64,000 bases of DNA from Eremophila alpestris peregrina (GCA_009792885.1 WMCF01000033.1:372001-436000); one strand, 5' to 3'; numbered from the stretch's first letter, positions 13,079 through 26,042 are shown. Notes: generated by a model from the sequence alone, not told the origin. Translations and numbers: made by a program.

Positions 13079-14864
13079 AGTCTGCTTGTTCCATGGTCAT
13101 TGTCAAGTGCATCCAACTGTGGCAGAGAGAAGCCTCAGTCAGGCCAAGGAGTCTAAAAGTAGGTAGACCATCAGCATGATGTGATAAATGAGACAAATGA
13201 CATTTGCGTAACTTAAGTGTCTGTTCAGGTCCTACATGACACTTCCTATCTTAAAAAAAATTGCACTTCTAGGCCTCTGTAATTTCTGTAACAGCTTCTG
13301 CTATTTTGAGAGTTAAACTGTGATTCCATATCCTTTGGGCAGTTAAGGGTTAAAGGGTCCTGTCTTCACCGTGCCGTTTCTAACTTCTCTAGAGGAATAT
13401 ACTTTTTATAAAGCTTGATTGAGGAAGGAACAAAACTGCAATTTCAAGATACTTTTAAAATGTAATGGGTTTCAGATGCTGCCCTATGAATTCTCTAGTA
13501 TATTTGATTTTTAAATGTTTAATTTGCTAGGGGAACTGCTTCTTTCCTGGCATGAAAACACAATTATTAAAGCTCACTTCATTATTTTGAGACTGATAGC
13601 ACAATTTGGGTCATTGTTTAACACTCCCTCGCTAAGAAAACAATTAAATTCTCTAATGATTAATAGGATTTGTTACTTTAAATAATCATGCTGAACCTTA
13701 TTTGCACTACTTAGGCTTGTGACTTCCATATGAATAATGTATCTCTAGCTGTACATCCAGCTTTGGAAAGTTGCTACTCATCTGTAGACTGTCCTCTTTA
13801 ACTGCTATGGGGACAATAATTCTGCAATGTGGAGCCCACAGCTACGTATTGCATCTCATCCCATCCTACTGCTATGAAAGGCATCCTCAGAAAGATTTCT
13901 CCTGCTCTTTTGGGATCAATTTTTCGTTCTTCACATTTGCCATTTGCATAGAATGGAAGCACATTCTATGGTAGGTCAAAACAGGCCTAAAACAGGAGGA
14001 CATTGTTACCCAACATGGACAGTATCCTGCTGAGCCTCAGCCACAAATGAGTCCTTTCTGGCTGAGCCCCCACAGCTGGAGAGAAATTTAGAGGTGGACA
14101 ATGGAGCCTGAAAACAGCTCACAGCCCCTCCTGGGGATAACCATTCTTTCCTTTCCTCCTGCACCCACATTCTCCACTCTAAGCTGCAAGGGGTTTTAAA
14201 TGGTCGTAAAGCCAAAAAACAACCCCCTCCAACAGAGACTTCCGAATGGCTGTACAAAGAGCAAAGAACTCTCTCATGAGAACTACTCCTGTTTCTCTTG
14301 TGCCCATGTCCCCTGGCCTCTGGCACTGCCTGTGTGCTGAAGCTTTTGCTCACAGACAGAAACTCAGAGTGAAGCCCAGTTGCCCAACAAATACTGCAGC
14401 TGTACACACACAGAGCATTGCCATATGACTGTCTTCATGTATGTTATCACCTTCTCATTAAATAACAGCAGGAGGTGTTTCAGATGGTAAGATTTTGACT
14501 CAGAAGGATTTTCTGTTGCCCCAGAGTGACCCAAACACGATGGCAGAAAGTGCTGAAGCCCAATGACGATCTCTCCACATTTGATGTGGTCCTTACCACT
14601 CACATCAACATTTATATAGACACAAGTGAGAGCAAAGAAATGGCAGTGGTTTGTAGAGACTGCTCTGCCTGGATTTCAGCCACAGAGTAGTGCAGAGATC
14701 ATCCCTCTACAGATCAAAAAGCCAGCCTCTTCCCATGTTTTTATTCCCAGTGAAGGAATAACAGAAATGAAGACAGTTGTCAAGAAATTCCTGTTCGGCT
14801 ATTTTCTTCATCATAAATTCATACAAGCAGATGTAACAGATAGGAAAAAAATATAAGCACATAC

Positions 14865-14980
14865 ATGTTCTGATGTGAAGGCAACCAGTCTGGGAATAGC
14901 TGCCATTCCTTTTTCTTTAACTTCTGGGAACATCTTGAAACGTGCAATCAACATAGCATACATGTTAGATATGGCACCAC
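14865..14980 (-). CDS. GAD2: GAD2 coding exon 7
   Basis: This 116-nt exon encodes residues 243-281: GGAISNMYAMLIARFKMFPE, then a KEKGMAAIPRLVAFTSEH segment. The GGAISN motif is a PLP-domain signature of group II decarboxylases that lies near the cofactor phosphate. The acceptor is GACTCCAG and the donor is GAACAT|GTATGT. It ends in phase 0. Confidence 0.97.
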
Positions 14981-17900
14981 CTGGAGTCCACAGTAATATA
15001 CTGTTACTTTTTCTATTCATTGTAATATCATTTCAGAACAAACAAGTCTTGCTATAGTTCTTCTAACTCTAATGCTAATGTCTCTGCCTTGTGACAGAAA
15101 CACAGATTCTTGTTCCTGATGCTCCTCACAGCTGGGCTGTAATAACAGGATCTACTACACACAAATAACAACTTCTGCAAAAAGAACCACTGCAAAAAAT
15201 GACTGGTGCTTCCTTTCACCCTCATTCTAACTACCATCTCTCCTTCAGTCCCCAGTCTCAGCTTTCCATGTGCCATCAACACATAATCCCCGCTCTATTC
15301 CATCTCCTAAGCAGATGCCCCCAAAAGGCAACTTCCTAAGGGATTTCCAAGTGTCACCTAATCTGAGCTCTCCCCTCCTAAATCAAGGTGGTGTTTCATG
15401 CCCCAGCTTTGAACAAACCCACCCACTGAGACCCAACAGCCACTATCTTCTGGATAACTGGAGTGGAACGAGGGAAGGGAAAAAAAAAGTCATTCTAACA
15501 AACATTTTTATTTTAATTGTCCTCTAATGGGAACAAGGAAAAAAGTTCAATGTCCCTAAAACTTGCCTTAAAATCACTGGCATACAGTCATTTAAAACAG
15601 CCACTTCAAGATGGGTGTCAGATCTACAGCTCTGCAGAGGTCTGTTTTTCCTTTTTGAGTTTTTTTTGCTAACTGAGTCTCTGTGTCTACAGTGGAGCAA
15701 TGTCTGGCTTTACGTTAATGCTGCATGAGCACTATGGGAATATAATGCAGTACCTGTGGCAGAAGCTGAGATAATACATCTGTATGCACACAAACATGCA
15801 CATAGACATGTATACATGAAATCCATCATGTATACATGATTATTAATCCATGTTTATGCACATATATTTATATAAAACAAAGATTTTAAATGAACAGGTT
15901 GAAATGCCGGTGAGGTAGAGTTCAAGATTGCAACATTCATCCATCTAAAAATGGAGTGAGGAGCACAAGATGTGCACCTCCAGAGGGTGGTTCAGCTCAT
16001 CCTATGGCAGCTGTCTGTGGTAGGTGGAACTTGTCCTGCAGACACATCCCCCACTCTCCCTCGAATACACAGGAGCTGCTGTAACTAGCCCAGGGCAGAC
16101 ACCCAGTGCTTGGACAGCCAAAGTGAGGTAAGATAAAATCCATCCTTTGAGCAGATGAAGGAAGCACTGTTGGGTATCTGTGCTGGCAAATTTAACATTG
16201 TTTTGACTTTTTTAAGATTTGTTTTAATCTCACTAGAGATGTATACTGTTCCACAGCCCACACAAGCTGTGCCCTTCATTTCTAATCAGCATCTTAGCTC
16301 TGCTCCTACAGTGAGGCTGCCCTGCTGTGGGCTTTCCCTGACCTCACTGTGAATCCAAAGGAAAATGCCACAGAAAGATGGCATTGCTGGCATACGGGTC
16401 AATACACACTCGGGTTTTTCTACCCCTTTCAACTGTCTTGAGAGACACGAACATATTTCTACACCTCTCTTCAGAAATGACAAAACAAGAAATGAAGAGA
16501 TTAGGAGGACATGCTCAGCTACCTGTCCCTAAAAATGCAGACGTCATACAAGAGCTGCTATTGATGATTTAGGTGACTGAACTAAGTTGAAGTAATTTGG
16601 CCTATCTTGTCCAAAGTAATTGGCTCAGTGTCAAAAGAATCAAGACTGAAATGTTAAGTTTCTTCAATCCCAGGGTCTCCTATTAGTATTTATTATTCAA
16701 TCGTTTGACCTTAAGTTTATTAATAAGCCTGTATTCTGCTTTTAATTTGGTAGTTGTGTTCACATGCACAGTTAATTGCAGCTAACAAAACACACCTACA
16801 GAATTTGGAGAAAGTAGCCAGGCTTTTATGCTTCACATGTATTGATACTGTATATTTCATTCCAGAGACTGCAGAGAGAAAGAACCTTTTCCTTGCAACA
16901 GTAAGGTCTTCGGCTAAAGCCATGAAGTAAGAAGACAGTACAGAAATTATTTTGATTATTGCCTAAAAAAACAGGACCTGGACAGTGAGTATTGCTGCCT
17001 TAAGAGAGAAAATTAGAAAGATGTCCTTTGCACAAACCAGAAATTGCAGAGAAAGAAAGAATGAGAGGGGGCAGCCCTGCAAATACCGGTGCAGGTACAT
17101 GCCTGCCAGAGAGCCTGTCCCCACACAGGTTTCAGCTCGATGAAGTGAGCTCTGACACACCAGCAATACCCTGGCCCCATGCCAGGCAGCACTTTCTGCA
17201 GCCCCAGCAGGACCAGCAGCTCCTCCTGAGGCACACACCTCTCCTGACTCACACTGTCTCTACCTGAGTTTGCCACACTTGGGCAGATCTGGCACATGCC
17301 AGACTTGAGCCTTTCACCCAGCCTGCTGCCATGCCCAGCTCTGCCCTCCAGGGCTGGCTGGGCAACATTGCTATTGCTCTTCTCTCACCCTGCAGGTCCC
17401 TGACCAGCCCAGTGGAAGGGTGGGGAACCAAGAGCAGCTGTACTGAGTCAGCTCAGGGTTGGTAACCAACCACTGCCCAGTTTCCAAAAGCTTTCACTTT
17501 GGTCCTGGGCTCATGATACACACTTGGATGCCTGGTGTGGTAGAGGCCAAGGTTTCCAGGGGGGTCTCTAAGCATCACAATAAAAGCTGTCAGAGCTTTT
17601 GCTCTCAGTGCTTTTTAAGTAAGAACTCATGAAAAAGCAATGTCAATTCTTCTCACCTATTTCTCTACATGTGTGGAAAGGGCCAGAATAAAACTCCCAC
17701 ACCACTTCCCACGTGTGCATTCAGATGTGAGAAGCTGAAGATGAGCCTTGCTTGACCTTCATGGCCTCGGAGAGCTGAATGTCCCACGCTGTAATCAGTA
17801 AGCTCTTTCTTCTACTCAAGAGTGCACTCTTTCTCTCTCCATTAGATCTACTAACTTCCCTTCCAGAAAGACCCCTTCTGCAACAGCTACCAGTCTGTTC

Positions 17901-18677
17901 TCTTTTGACAAGCCAAGATATTATACCCAATGTATATTCTTTCAGTATTTTGTAATTTTGTAAGATAGACAGGCCAAAATTTTTGAGCAATGAAATTACA
18001 GAGTCGGAGAAGAGGTGACAAAGAGTATAAATCAAAAGACTAAGTGGAATGATTAAAAAAATAAAAATGTCTTAACAATGTTTGTCAATGATTTCTCTAC
18101 ACTATCTTTTTTGCCTTATTGACTTGCCCTGAAGGGACCAGGTTTCTAAGCCTTTAAGCACTCAGATTAACCAGCCACCCAAGTACCCCACTGAGAAAAA
18201 CAGGTCAGCTTCACATGGAAACCTAACAGCATGCTCTAATGCTGTCAGGGTCTTACTGACTCTACTAAAATTGCTGGAAGGGATGCTATATCTTTCCCTG
18301 TTTGCTCCAATTTCCCCTGTGGTGATGGAGAGCTTTGTTGTGTTTCTTCCCTCTGTTATTAATACAACAGTCTTTCTATTTCATGAAATCCATAAAAAGT
18401 GGGGGCAAAGCAAAACTGCAAGGCAAATGTCTCTTCTCATTATGTTTCCCATGTGCCATTACAGCTGCTCATCATGCAGTGCAATTTGCTCAAACAGACC
18501 CTCATAATCACATCCCTGAAATTCATAAACATGCAATACTTTATCTCAAAGAGGCCACTGGTGTTTACTAGCAAGTGTCCTCTTGAACATGCATATTTAA
18601 TTATATTTACTCTTTAGCTACAGGGGATGTCATATACCGCAGTCTGAAAAATAGAGAAAGCTTGAAATGTCATGTAC
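14981..18677 (-). other. GAD2 intron between exons 6 and 7
   Basis: This is about 3.7 kb of intron. There is an AT-rich stretch near 15787-15880 with two copies of the self-complementary word ATGTATACAT. I see no exon, RNA gene or clear transposon here. Confidence 0.65.
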
Positions 18678-18790
18678 CAGGTGAAAATATCCCATCGCCA
18701 CAGCCCCCTGGCCAGCCAACCATCTCTCTCATTTTCCTTAGTGTGACATATTCCAAAAGTACAAACACTGGAGCAATTTCATAGGTGAAC
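18678..18790 (-). CDS. GAD2: GAD2 coding exon 6
   Basis: This exon encodes residues 205-242. It begins MFTYEIAPVFVLLEYVTLRK and ends in a GAD65-type linker, WPGGCGDGIFSP. The Cys in the linker is Ser in human GAD65. The acceptor is TTTCAG and the donor is CCTG|GTACAT. Confidence 0.96.
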
Positions 18791-19624
18791 CTGAAATGTA
18801 GTAATGTCCATATTTAATGCTTTCATCTACAACACTAGCACATCTTTTTCCAATAGTGAAATACATTATAGCCACAATATACTCTATCTTATACTGGGTA
18901 GAGTTCTGTTTCACAATACTTGCCACAGCCTTCCTTCTGATTTGACATCTAATGTCTAGAAGGAGAAGTGCAGGGAGTGCTTGACAATCCATTTCCACCC
19001 ACTTCAGTGAATAAAATCTTGCCCATCTCTTCCAGGTTCAAGGTTTTGCCCTTTATCCAAGAGATTCTGGGCAGAGCCCCTGTGCCTTGCACAAACCCGT
19101 GCACATGTCTGGAGGCACATGTCAGCAGTCCTGTTCATAATGGCCAGACAGTGCATGAAGCTAAGCAAGTACACAAAAATGCTTCCTAATCCCAAAGTGA
19201 AAAAAAAAGCCCACACTTTAAATTCTGCATCTCTTTCTTACAGAAAGCAATAGCTTTGCCTGCTCTGGGTGTGTATTGTACACAACCCCTCTACATAAAT
19301 GCAAATGCTCACTCAGCACACTTTTCATTTTACATATTTATGCATGCAAAATGCTAAGCTGTATTTATTTTTTATGTGTTTTTGGGAGGTAGCACAACCA
19401 ACATCATATCACGATGATGAAATTTTATAAATGACAGCCTACAGGACAACATTGAAAGTCTTTCTATAAATAACTGTTGTAACCATTTAAAAAGCAGGTA
19501 TTTTTTCCCCAGAAATTTTAACATAAATTATCCTTTCACTCAGATACAGCAACTAGTATTTTAGAGCATAACTGTGAAATTATGTTAAATATCTATATAT
19601 TACATTAAAAAATCTTCTACTTAC
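18791..19624 (-). other. GAD2 intron between exons 5 and 6
   Basis: This is a short intron of 834 nt with nothing recognisable beyond its splice sites. Confidence 0.8.
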
Positions 19625-19715
19625 ATATTAGTATTTGCTGCTGATGTCAGCCAGTCTGCTGCCAATCCAACCATGTCCAATCCAGTTGAAAGTTGATTAA
19701 AATATCTAGGGTGCC
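19625..19715 (-). CDS. GAD2: GAD2 coding exon 5
   Basis: This 91-nt exon encodes residues 175-204 (GHPRYFNQLSTGLDMVGLAA followed by DWLTSAANTN) and two bases of the next Met codon. It is part of the PLP-dependent decarboxylase domain near the dimer and substrate pocket. The acceptor is TTATGCAG and the donor is AATAT|GTAAG. The sequence is nearly identical to mammalian GAD65. Confidence 0.96.
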
Positions 19716-22700
19716 CTGCATAAGATGGAAAATGTTATCAAAAGGCTGGTGACTCTGAATGAAACTATTCAGTTGCTGAACAGTATATTTACCTCCATAT
19801 TTCTGTAGAGGAGGAAGCGCTTTCAAGGTATGAAACAAAGCAAACGGCAGTAAACACATTTCTTGGAAAAAGCAGGATAATTTCTCTTCTTTCTCATTCC
19901 AAAGTCAATAAAATCAGAGTAATTACACTCAACGCAGAATAATGAATTCCACGCATTCCCTATTATCCTTTCAATATGCCTTGAAAATTAGCACATTGCT
20001 GCCTCACAAAAATAGCTGTTTGCTCCCGTTAGTGTGTCACATGTTGTCACTGGATATGGTTTTGCCTGACTAGGTTTGAAAGGCACACATGAGACACCAT
20101 CTGAAAAGCTTGCCAGGACATATAACATCAGTGATGAATGGCTAATGATTGTAATAGACAGGGCGAAATGAGAAAATGGAGTATTTTGGTGCCTGCTTTG
20201 CACATGACTCAATGGCTGATGATTGCACGAAGATGGCAGGGAAGGTGGTGGTCCTTGTCATTTCTTCACTGTCAGAGTGCAATTACAAATAGCCTGGCTA
20301 CTTGCAATTGTGATTTTAATCAAACGCCATGAAAACCAGCACCGCTGCCCCAGCAGAATGATGCACAGGACTATATTCAGTGAGCTGAGAGTCTCTTTAC
20401 TTGGTTAATCTAATTGGCTCCTGGTTTTTTCCTAAAATCCTCCTAGATATTTTCCTTAAAAACATGCCTAGAGCCATTAAACACAGGAGGCATTAAAATT
20501 CCATTTTTGCTAGTTATTTCCCACAAGCTCCTGATAAGTGGCATAATTACTGGTACAAATTATGGACGGTCCACAATTACTTAAATGCCATCCAACTCAA
20601 AGGAAGGCAGCCTCTGCTTGGAAAACACCTGTCCTGACCCTTAGACGATGTACTGTTATTGCCATCAGAGAAAACAAAAGATAGAGCAAGATGATTGAGG
20701 AAATGCAGACCCAGCACTGAGAGAAAACTTATCTTTGGTCTCCTGTGGCCTCTTATCAGGTGTGGACACATGGCTGGCAGAGCAGCACGGGGAATTGCTC
20801 CCCGGCTCCCACCCTGCAGCGCACAAAGGCAGAGTAATCAAGCTGAGCAGGCAGACCAGAGCTGAGGATATGGGGCTGGGGACACACATGCAAATTCCAC
20901 TTGCCTGTGCCTTTAACCTGAGACCAGCCCTGTGCTATTGCCATCCAGCCTGATCGCATTTTGCACGCAGCTCCCCCCATCACTGACAGGAACTGCCACT
21001 CTTCCCTGGTCTGTGCTGCCAAAGACAGGCAGCCAAAGCCCCTGAGCACCGAGGAATGATGCTCAGATCCAGCAGAATGAACTGATCTTGCTCCCTGCTC
21101 TTCACACTCTTGAGTGGGGTTGGCGGACCTGAGACACATGTGCGCCCCATCACCACCACCACCACTGCCTCAGCCATCCTGCTCCAGGGTCTCTGCCTGC
21201 AGAGAACTGCACCTCCCCTGATGAAGGGATTTTGAAGGAGATTTCCATATTTATAGCTTAGGTTCCATATGACAGCTGGATGACAAATTTCACCTGAAAG
21301 CAACAGAAAATTAGGAGCTAAAAGCCTTTGGTGGATCAGGGCTACAAGGAAGACTCAAAGAAGGTTACAAAAATTCCTGTTTTGGAAATAAAACCACACA
21401 GAAAAGCTGAGGAATAGCAGAATTTGTATCTGGAGCTGCAGTGTCTCAGCGGTTCTGTCAGCCCCACAGTCAGCCCCAGGCGACAGCCCTGTTGTCACTG
21501 CTTGTTTCTCCAAGCAAACCTCCCAGCACACCACCTGCTTTGGGAGCCGCCGTGGGAACGGGCCCGGGCACACGCGGGGCTCGGGCAGCCCTGCTCTGGA
21601 GCGAGCGAGATGGAGGGAGCAGCGCTGCATCGAGAGATGTCAGCACCGAGAGAGCAGCAGCTGCTGCTGCCGGGAGAGCCCCCAGCACCCGGGTTCACCT
21701 GTGACACAGCCCCCTCCGCTCCGCGCCCTGCCCTCCTGCGGCACGGCTGTCACACGGGAGGGCGGGGAATGTACTGCCCCAGCCTGACCCCTGCCCCAGC
21801 TGCAGGCGTTTGTCTGTCCGTGCGACACCTCAGTACGTGAGCAAGCTGTCTTCCCTTGGCTAGATGGCCGTGGAAAAGTGAGGCTTTGCTTAGAACACAG
21901 GCTCCACCGGCCAGGTAAGAATTTGTGAGAAGCACTCAAAAATCTCTATCCGGCTGCCTCTGCCTGAAATTCACAACCTTTGATGAAGCTGATCCTGAAC
22001 AAAGAGGTACTGGAAAAGAGACGGTGACAGGGTGAAGAATTGGTCGAGAGTGAAAATAGGAGATTATTACTTAATGGTTCGTTTAGCAATACACAATGTG
22101 TGCACAGATATCCCGGAGTAAATCGGGAGATGATGGCCAAGAACCAGGGCTAAGGCACAGGGACACCTGAGGCCTGGCTGTCCCTTCTGAGGCCGTGCCT
22201 CTGCCCCACGCACCCCTCAAACACATTCCCACCCGCACCGGGAACATGCCCAGCGTGAACACTCGGCCCCACAGCCCTCAGAGGGAAGGAGCAGGGCTGG
22301 GCACGGCCAGGCAGCCCGGATAAAGGCAGGGCTGGCAGCACCGACTCTGGCCGAGCTTGCAGCCTCACTGCGTGCATGGCCGGCTCCAGGGCCTGCCAGG
22401 GAGCGAGGCTGGGCCAGAACCGGCTCCTCGCATCGTCCCGGAGCTTCCAAGCCATTTTTAAACGCTCGTATTTCAATCAATTTTCAATCGTACAGCACAC
22501 AGTAACCGAATTTCACACCCATTTTTCGCTGCATTCGCAGTCACTGCCTTTTACATCCCCTCAGCAAGAATTCCGTCTCTTCTGGTAAGGGGGCAGAAAG
22601 TGTGGCTTCCCGGGGCACCCCAGCGAGCCGTGGCATGCAGGCAACACCTGGGAGCAACACACACCTGCCCCCCGGCCAGAAAATCAGCCATCTGCCTCGT

Positions 22701-24507
22701 CGAATCCCTGGACCTGGCTATCCAGCTGTGAGGCTAATCTATGCAATACAATTTATTTTTCAATCAGCCTCTCGGGCCCCTGCAGCCAAACGCCGCCCAG
22801 GAGGGGCCGTGTCCGAGGGGCTTCTGCGGCGGGAGTGGAGGCAGACTCTGCCGCCAGAAACCTCACCATACCGTCCTTCCTGTGAGGGTAATTCCAGCCT
22901 TTTACTCTGAAGCACATGCCGAAGGGCTCCAGATGTAAACCCCACGCATTTCGCGAACCCCTGGGTGCTGAGGAGCAGCAGCCAAGAGAGGTGGCTCTGC
23001 ACCCCCTGGGCTGAGCCACGCCACCACATTTCACACCCACCCCACCCCCAGCACCCGTTTTCAGACTTCAAAAACATTATTTTCATTAAAACAAATTATA
23101 AAATGCCAAGAAGGGAAAGTCCCCGACATTTATAGAGAGGAAGAGAAATGGCAACATTGTTTTAAAGGGTCTTTTTTGGATGCACAAAATTAAATCGGTC
23201 TGTTTTGTGAAAACAGGCTATAACAAAACACGGTTAATGAAAATCAGCTAAGAAACCCTGTTTTTTTTATTTCCCAGAATCACAGATCCCACATTCTACA
23301 TCATTCTGTGCAAACACGTTTCCTATGCCCTATCCAGACACATCACATAGATCACTGTACTGATCGACTTCGTTCCTCTGGCAATCATTTACCTAACTAT
23401 TTAATCCAGTATTTTACAAACATCTTGGCAGCACCAGAGCCCATGCATCAAAACATGCGGATGGTCATTTCCACCCCTAAACGAGGAGGATTACACCGAT
23501 CCCTCACAATCTTTACCGAGATCGGTCTGTTCTGCTCTCTTCTCAAAACCTGAGATTTTTTGTTCTGTTTTGTTTTGTTTTCCACTCAACCTCTAGTCAC
23601 AAATCAGCCTTTTGTCTCTTTCAGTAATTGCTTCACATTTATTTTTAAGCAATTTCTCAGTAATTCAAATTCCCACTAAGAGCTCCCCGGACTCCCTATT
23701 ATTTCTCAATGACAGCCTAATTGCGGCTCCGCTTTCTGCCTGCTCCGCCGCAGTTTATTTAAGGTGGCCCGGGTGTGGAGTCGGGCGAGCCCCAAGCTGC
23801 CTTCCCTCCAAGAAACCCACAGCGGGGCACGACTAACGGGGCATCCCAGTCAGGCAGGAGCCAACCCATCCCTGCTTTCCCCAGTGAAAAACAACAAATG
23901 GCTGTTAAAACAAATCAGACTTTGGTTTTATTACTTGAGCCTAAAGTTGAAACAAAATCCCCGATGTTTCTCTGTAAGGTTCTGCTAAATTATCTTTTTA
24001 TCTTATGTCCTGCAGGCAAAGTGAGAGACACGGCAAATGGCCGTTCAGAGCTCGAATTTAGAGGCCGTTTACTGCGATTTCGGCTGTTAAATGGGGTGGT
24101 CCCTGCTGTCCCCCTCTGCCCTGCTCCCGGCTGCCCCGAGCTCCGCGCCCGCCGCTCCCCGCTCTGCTGGGAACAAGAGCCCATGGCCGGGGAATGGATG
24201 AAAAGGAACGGCAGAAAGTGGTGATAGCGGTGCAAAGTCTGCTCGGTGACACACTCGGCAACTCCGACGCACAGACGCATTAATTTTACATCGGAAAGGG
24301 TGTGCGAGGCTGCACTGACAGCTACAGAGATGGAGCTGCTGGAGTGTTTTATCATTTTGGAAAACGATTTCTGTCTCTGCTAGAAATTGCTTGGAGCTGA
24401 CAAAATACAGTTGCTGCTTCAGTCTTTAACGTTTCAAGCTAAATTGAAATGACACCTTTAATCAATGGATGAGGCCATACAGGGAAGAAAATGAGCATTG
24501 CCATTAC
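19716..24507 (-). other. GAD2 intron between exons 4 and 5
   Basis: This 4.8-kb intron lacks visible transposons. Its central part, about 21.5-22.4 kb, is unusually GC- and CpG-rich. The part near 20.13-20.42 kb is AT-rich with many TAAT/ATTA cores. Both features suggest possible regulatory DNA and are described as findings. Many overlapping open frames on both strands in the GC-rich part are composition artefacts. Confidence 0.65.
21540..21830. promoter_or_regulatory. Intragenic CpG-rich patch in GAD2 intron 4
   Basis: This stretch of roughly 290 bp has a CpG about every 10-15 bases and high GC, in contrast to the flanking intron. That is typical of an unmethylated island or an alternative promoter. 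No core promoter motif was identified, so the functional call is an inference. Confidence 0.4.
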
Positions 24508-24741
24508 CTGTTTTAATTGCATACTTCAGAGTTGTTCTGCAGTTCAATAAAATTTCTTCCAAGGTCTGTGGCTGGTCTGCCAGTTCCCAGTTATATTCCT
24601 GGAGCAGCTCATTTGGGTAATGGAAATCAATAACTTTTGTTGATCTATCAAAACTTTTCACCACATACTGAAGTAAAATGTCCACAACGTCTTGTAGGAA
24701 AGACATAGTAGTTATTTCTCCATTACATGTCGGCAGAAGAT
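24508..24741 (-). CDS. GAD2: GAD2 coding exon 4
   Basis: This 234-nt exon encodes residues 97-174, the start of the structured decarboxylase fold. Conserved stretches include FLQDVVDILLQYVVKSFD, KVIDFHYPNELLQEYNWEL and LKYAIKT. This is the longest and most strongly conserved GAD2 exon in the window. The acceptor is CTCCCAG and the donor is ACAG|GTAATG. Confidence 0.97.
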
Positions 24742-25744
24742 CTGGGAGTAAGAGAAATGTAAAAGTTAACTTCGTTTTATGACCACATGCATAGATTTTG
24801 AACAAAACCTTCTCCCGTTTATGTTTAAAAGATCATTACATTGTAGTCAATAAAAATAGGTTTTGTTTTCATTTAATAAGCGAATTAACAAGGTTGTATT
24901 TCGAGGACTGTGCTGAGAGATAACAAGATTTAATATCCTATCTAAATTGGCCAATTCTGTCCACTGTATATTTCAAGACCAATTTTTAAGACAGTGAGAG
25001 TAGGGAAACAAGAAAAAAGGGAAAACAAATCTCGTAGGAAATAAAGACTGAGCAACAAATGCTACAAGCAGCACCCTAAAAACTGTCATTTGCCTTGCAA
25101 TAAAATACCTTGGTGGTGACTCTCCTATGTAAGTGACTTGTTGATAATTTAATGCCTTTTTCTGAGGCAGCGCTGCACGGGCTCTCGGTGTACACAAAGC
25201 TTTTGTTTAAGAGCGATGGCTCAGTCAACGCCAGACTGTAGCAGAACCCCGTAATTTGGGATCCCGGGCTGCCGAGCAAACGGGAGAGTTTCTGTCCAGC
25301 GCATGTTGGCGGGGAGCTGGGATCTACTCACTGGCGGAGACACTACCTCCAAGGTCAGAAAAGATGATGTGCAAAAATAACTCGAAATAAAGCAAGTGAG
25401 TAGGAGAGTGCTCTGTCTCCCTCCTCCCCTCCAACCTTAATTACATCGCAGGGTCTTCAATGAGAAGGTCGACGCTGTCAGTGCTCTTTAGAAAGAAAAA
25501 ACTGCGGGCTCCAGTACGCTGGATTTTACTGCTTGGGGTTTTTCTTTTCGGGATTTTTTGTTGTTTGAGTGATTTTTCGCCCTGCTGGGGCCAGGGCTGA
25601 GGGCGCAGAGCTCCGCCGCGCACCGCCAGACATCGCCGGACCCCCCACGCCTCCGCGCAGCGCGGCGTAGGCAATTTCCCGACCGAACCGCTGTTTTTTT
25701 CTTGTTAGTTTTAGAGAAGCAGCTCGCCCCGGGAGCGCCGTTAC
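24742..25744 (-). other. GAD2 intron between exons 3 and 4
   Basis: This is about 1 kb of intron. The end near exon 3 (from about 25560) is GC-rich because it lies in the 5' CpG island. The remainder is AT-rich with nothing recognisable. Confidence 0.75.
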
Positions 25745-25897
25745 CTGTTGAGTGCAGAAAGGCGTAATTCACGTCCGCTTTTTGGCAACCGCAGGGTTTT
25801 TTGTCGCAGGTGCAGGTCGGCCTCGGCTCCGCTACCCCCGGGGCTGCTGCCCTGGCGCCGGTTTCCACGGGCTTCTCGGCATCTCCGTAGAGCAGGG
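25745..25897 (-). CDS. GAD2: GAD2 coding exon 3
   Basis: This exon encodes residues 46-96, beginning ALLYGDAEKP and ending DVNYAFLHST. The middle is Ala/Pro/Arg-rich and diverged, followed by the Cys-rich motif CTCDKKPCGC that corresponds to the CxC cluster of mammalian GAD65. The acceptor is CAAG and the donor is ACAG|GTAACG. GC content is high because the exon is inside the 5' CpG island. Confidence 0.94.
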
Positions 25898-26042
25898 CTT
25901 GACAGCGACACGGACACACGGCCTCATTACCGGGCCATCGACCCTCGTCCCCCGCCCTCCCTGCCCGGGGCAGGTCCCGCGGCGCTCCGCGGGCGCGCAG
26001 CCGCGCCCCCGCCGCGGGCTACCGGGGCCTCCCTGCCCTTAC

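Larger units (their letters stand above)
3610..14864 (-). other. GAD2 intron between exons 7 and 8 (about 11.3 kb)
   Basis: This is the largest GAD2 intron in the window. It contains a degenerate CR1 element at about 11.5-13.1 kb, a short tandem repeat near 4.84 kb, and an AT-rich motif-dense segment near 13.5-13.7 kb. Otherwise I see only unannotated intron sequence with chance open frames. Confidence 0.7.

Noticed and set aside
14364..14603. Minus-strand frame containing IKCGE, resembling the GAD LIKCDE segment
   Set aside because: The true exon with that segment is at 3530-3609. The resemblance covers only a few residues and lacks suitable splice sites.
21636..21660. RE1/NRSE-like word TCAGCACCGAGAG in the intronic CpG patch
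   Set aside because: Only the left half matches the REST consensus. The right half is shifted by one base and diverged.
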